Source: Spirochaetaceae bacterium (GTDB lineage: Bacteria > Spirochaetota > Spirochaetia > Treponematales > Breznakiellaceae). Taken from it: 24,206 bases of DNA. A program made the translations under genes and the position numbers. Positions 23,167 through 24,206 of this stretch are shown here, piece by piece. The notes beneath the pieces are model-generated. The model ran no database searches. It was not told the DNA's origin and saw only the letters and a program-made list of their open reading frames with translations. The stretch is taken from the NCBI GenBank assembly GCA_031273985.1, contig JAISQV010000228.1:1-24206 (forward strand), in the 5' to 3' direction. Within the stretch, counting starts at the first letter, position 1. Each line of letters starts with the position of its first letter.

Positions 23167-23923
23167 GGGCTCATTGTGGCAGGCGTTTCCGGAAATCGTC
23201 TGGGGCAACAACAGGTTTGTCGCGGGGGGGCGGCAAGGCAAGATGGCGGTTTCCCCCGACGGCATAACCTGGACGCCGGTAAACGACAGCACCTTCCCCA
23301 TCTATTACTCCATCTCCGTCATCGCCTGGGGCAACGACAGGTTTGTCGCGGTCGGGAGTAACGGCAAGATAGCGACTTCCCCCGACGGCACAACCTGGAC
23401 GGCGGTGGGCGACAGTACATTCGGCGCCGACGGCATCAACGGCATTGCCTGGGGCAACAATACGTTTGTCGCAGTCGCGGGGGAATATATGGCGACTTCC
23501 CCCGACGGTACAACCTGGACGGCGGTGGGTGACAGCGCGTTCTACGACGACTACGGCCGCGGCGAAGACATCTACGGCATCGCCTGGGGTAACAATACCT
23601 TTGTCGCGGTTGGGCAATACGGCAAGATGGCGGTTTCCCCCGACGGCATAACCTGGACGGCGGTGAATGACAGCACAATCAACATGGACATCAACGACAT
23701 CGTCTGGGGCAACGACAGGTTTATCGCGGTTGGGGAATTCGGCGCTATGGCGAAATCTCCCGACGGTACAGACTGGACGGCGGTTAATGACAGCACATTC
23801 GGCCCCGACATCAACAGCACCTCCATGGACGCCGTCGACATCAACGGCATCGCCTGGGGCAACAACAGGTTTGTCGCGGTCGGGGATCTCGGCGCGATAG
23901 CGTATTCCAATACGCTGCCATAA
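23138..23923 (+). CDS. beta-propeller repeat protein, probably 5'-truncated
   Basis: This 261-residue frame holds six blades of the pattern I(A/V)WGNxxFVAVG...G.(M/I)A.SPDGxTWTAV.DSTF; the first five are full and the last stops after its third strand, which is normal for a propeller closed by its N-terminus. The repeats resemble BNR/Kelch-like propellers and a type I associate with surface or secreted repeat proteins of gut treponemes. There is no signal peptide, and the only possible starts (TTG at 23138, 23156 or 23174) have no Shine-Dalgarno site. The first 28 bases lie inside the portal coding frame on the other strand. I infer that the original 5' end, with its signal sequence, was removed at the junction. 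It could also be a phage-carried extra gene. Two stem-loops follow the stop codon. Confidence 0.6.
   Translation: MPGNPFLSITGSLWQAFPEIVWGNNRFVAGGRQGKMAVSPDGITWTPVNDSTFPIYYSISVIAWGNDRFVAVGSNGKIATSPDGTTWTAVGDSTFGADGINGIAWGNNTFVAVAGEYMATSPDGTTWTAVGDSAFYDDYGRGEDIYGIAWGNNTFVAVGQYGKMAVSPDGITWTAVNDSTINMDINDIVWGNDRFIAVGEFGAMAKSPDGTDWTAVNDSTFGPDINSTSMDAVDINGIAWGNNRFVAVGDLGAIAYSNTLP
23201..23905 (+). repeat. tandem repeats coding for propeller blades
   Basis: The conserved TGGGG(C/T)AAC that codes for Trp-Gly-Asn begins at 23201, 23327, 23450, 23585, 23705 and 23855. Spacing is 120-150 bases, always a multiple of three. Blades differ mainly in the loop after DSTF. The DNA similarity is high enough for recombination between blades or with other members of the family elsewhere in the genome. 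Confidence 0.85.
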
Positions 23924-23944
23924 GCGCCAATTAAACACAAGCCG

Positions 23945-23966
23945 CGGAGTCCTGTGCAGGGCTCCG
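23945..23966 (+). terminator. stem-loop after propeller gene
   Basis: CGGAGTCCT (23945-23953) pairs with AGGGCTCCG (23958-23966), with one G-T pair and a four-base loop, 22 bases after the stop codon. There is no strong T-run after it, so it is a weak terminator at best or an mRNA 3' stabiliser. Confidence 0.4.
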
Positions 23967-24010
23967 TATTCATAGTGGTAACGCAAGAGTAACAGACACC
24001 AGTTTGTAAA

Positions 24011-24047
24011 GCGGGGCCAGTTGCTACGCAACAGACCCCGCAATTTT
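24011..24047 (+). terminator. likely intrinsic terminator of propeller gene
   Basis: GCGGGG (24011-24016) pairs with CCCCGC (24036-24041), and within it GTTGC (24020-24024) pairs with GCAAC (24028-24032). Two bases after the stem comes TTTT (24044-24047). The internal three-base bulges are symmetrical. This is a plausible plus-strand terminator, and it would also mark the end of the propeller transcription unit. Confidence 0.55.
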
Positions 24048-24077
24048 CTGCAATAATAAATAAGAAATATGACCCCA

Positions 24078-24128
24078 CGCCTTCCCTCCCTCCATGGCGG
24101 GAAGGCGGTTTACAGATGGGGGAAAAAA
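24078..24128. repeat. hairpin plus GGCGGTT / TGGGGG / A-run motif (right copy)
   Basis: CGCCTTCCC (24078-24086) pairs with GGGAAGGCG (24099-24107) around a loop ending in CCATGGC. It is followed by GGCGGTT (24104-24110), TGGGGG (24117-24122) and six A's (24123-24128). Order and orientation match the left-end copy at 24-71. The remaining sequence up to the window end is AT-rich. Confidence 0.5.
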
Positions 24129-24136
24129 CTTTGAAT

Positions 24137-24166
24137 TTGTTGTATAAATATGTTGCGTAATAATAT
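24137..24166 (+). promoter_or_regulatory. possible outward promoter
   Basis: TTGTTG (24137-24142) and TAATAT (24161-24166) are 18 bases apart in AT-rich DNA after the hairpin, pointing out of the window. This fits a sigma-70-type promoter for a gene beyond the right edge. AT-rich sequence gives such matches easily, so support is weak. Confidence 0.25.
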
Positions 24167-24206
24167 AGTGGAAATTATATTATAGTTTTATAAAATTATA
24201 CAAATA

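Noticed and set aside
23171..24078. Long minus-strand open frames opposite the propeller repeats
   Set aside because: They are mirror frames of repeated codons. Their repeats follow the propeller period and have no start signals or recognisable domains.
3..24196. Direct repeat TATAAAAT at 3-10 and 24189-24196 as attL/attR
   Set aside because: It is only eight bases of AT-rich sequence, lies outside the hairpins and has no integrase or tRNA nearby, so chance is likely.
1..24206. CRISPR arrays, tRNA or rRNA genes, transposases, reverse transcriptase (diversity-generating element)
   Set aside because: They were looked for. No regular repeat-spacer pattern, tRNA-like clover with a CCA end, transposase motif or RT motif (xxDD) was seen in the main frames, although phages with similar heads (BPP-1) do carry a diversity-generating retroelement.

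Overview
The window is a phage structural and lysis cassette of about 22.8 kb, all on the minus strand. It lies between two short non-phage flanks. The closest recognisable architecture is a short-tailed phage (podovirus) of the epsilon15 / BPP-1 kind. In transcription order, from right to left, it encodes: portal, a small Bbp19-like protein, scaffold, major capsid protein, cement protein, tail-tube proteins A and B, two internal virion proteins, a 2733-residue ejected 'polyvalent' protein, a tail fibre or spike, and a compact lysis module. The lysis module holds a coiled-coil/TM protein, a YkuD-like peptidoglycan enzyme, a two-TM holin, and overlapping Rz- and Rz1-type spanins. Genes are packed with short gaps or overlaps and mostly have good Shine-Dalgarno sites, so the block looks like one operon. 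A strong factor-independent terminator sits just after the capsid and cement genes, as Tphi does after gene 10 of T7.

No terminase, integrase, repressor or replication gene lies in the window. The place where terL is expected in epsilon15-like genomes, just upstream of the portal, is taken by a plus-strand gene of beta-propeller repeats (IAWGNxxFVAVG...SPDGxTWTAV). The 5' ends of that gene and of the portal gene run into each other, and neither has a convincing start. This suggests a recombination junction near 23167-23200, so the phage is probably a defective or partial prophage, a domesticated particle cluster, or an assembly junction.

Right flank (23924-24206): two stem-loops after the propeller gene, a third hairpin, then AT-rich sequence. 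Left flank (1-361): non-coding and unusually rich in hairpins, including a 145-base nested structure. Both flanks carry the same ordered motif: a hairpin with TCCATGG, then GGCGGTT, TGGGGG and an A-run.

Host: the sequence does not name it. The spanin pair implies a two-membrane host. The propeller repeat style and the 'GF..C..L..C' tail repeats resemble repeat proteins I associate with gut treponemes, so a Treponema-like spirochaete is my best guess, held at moderate confidence. Most of the phage DNA is GC-rich (hand-sampled lines around 55-65%). Three segments are clearly poorer in GC: the spike C-terminus, the toxin-like middle of the giant protein, and the middle of tail-tube protein B.

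The most interesting object is the giant protein. It combines membrane-active ends with a HEFLH zinc-protease motif, a nuclease-like or polyvalent-associated domain and an ADP-ribosyltransferase-like domain, which could all be injected into the host with the phage DNA.
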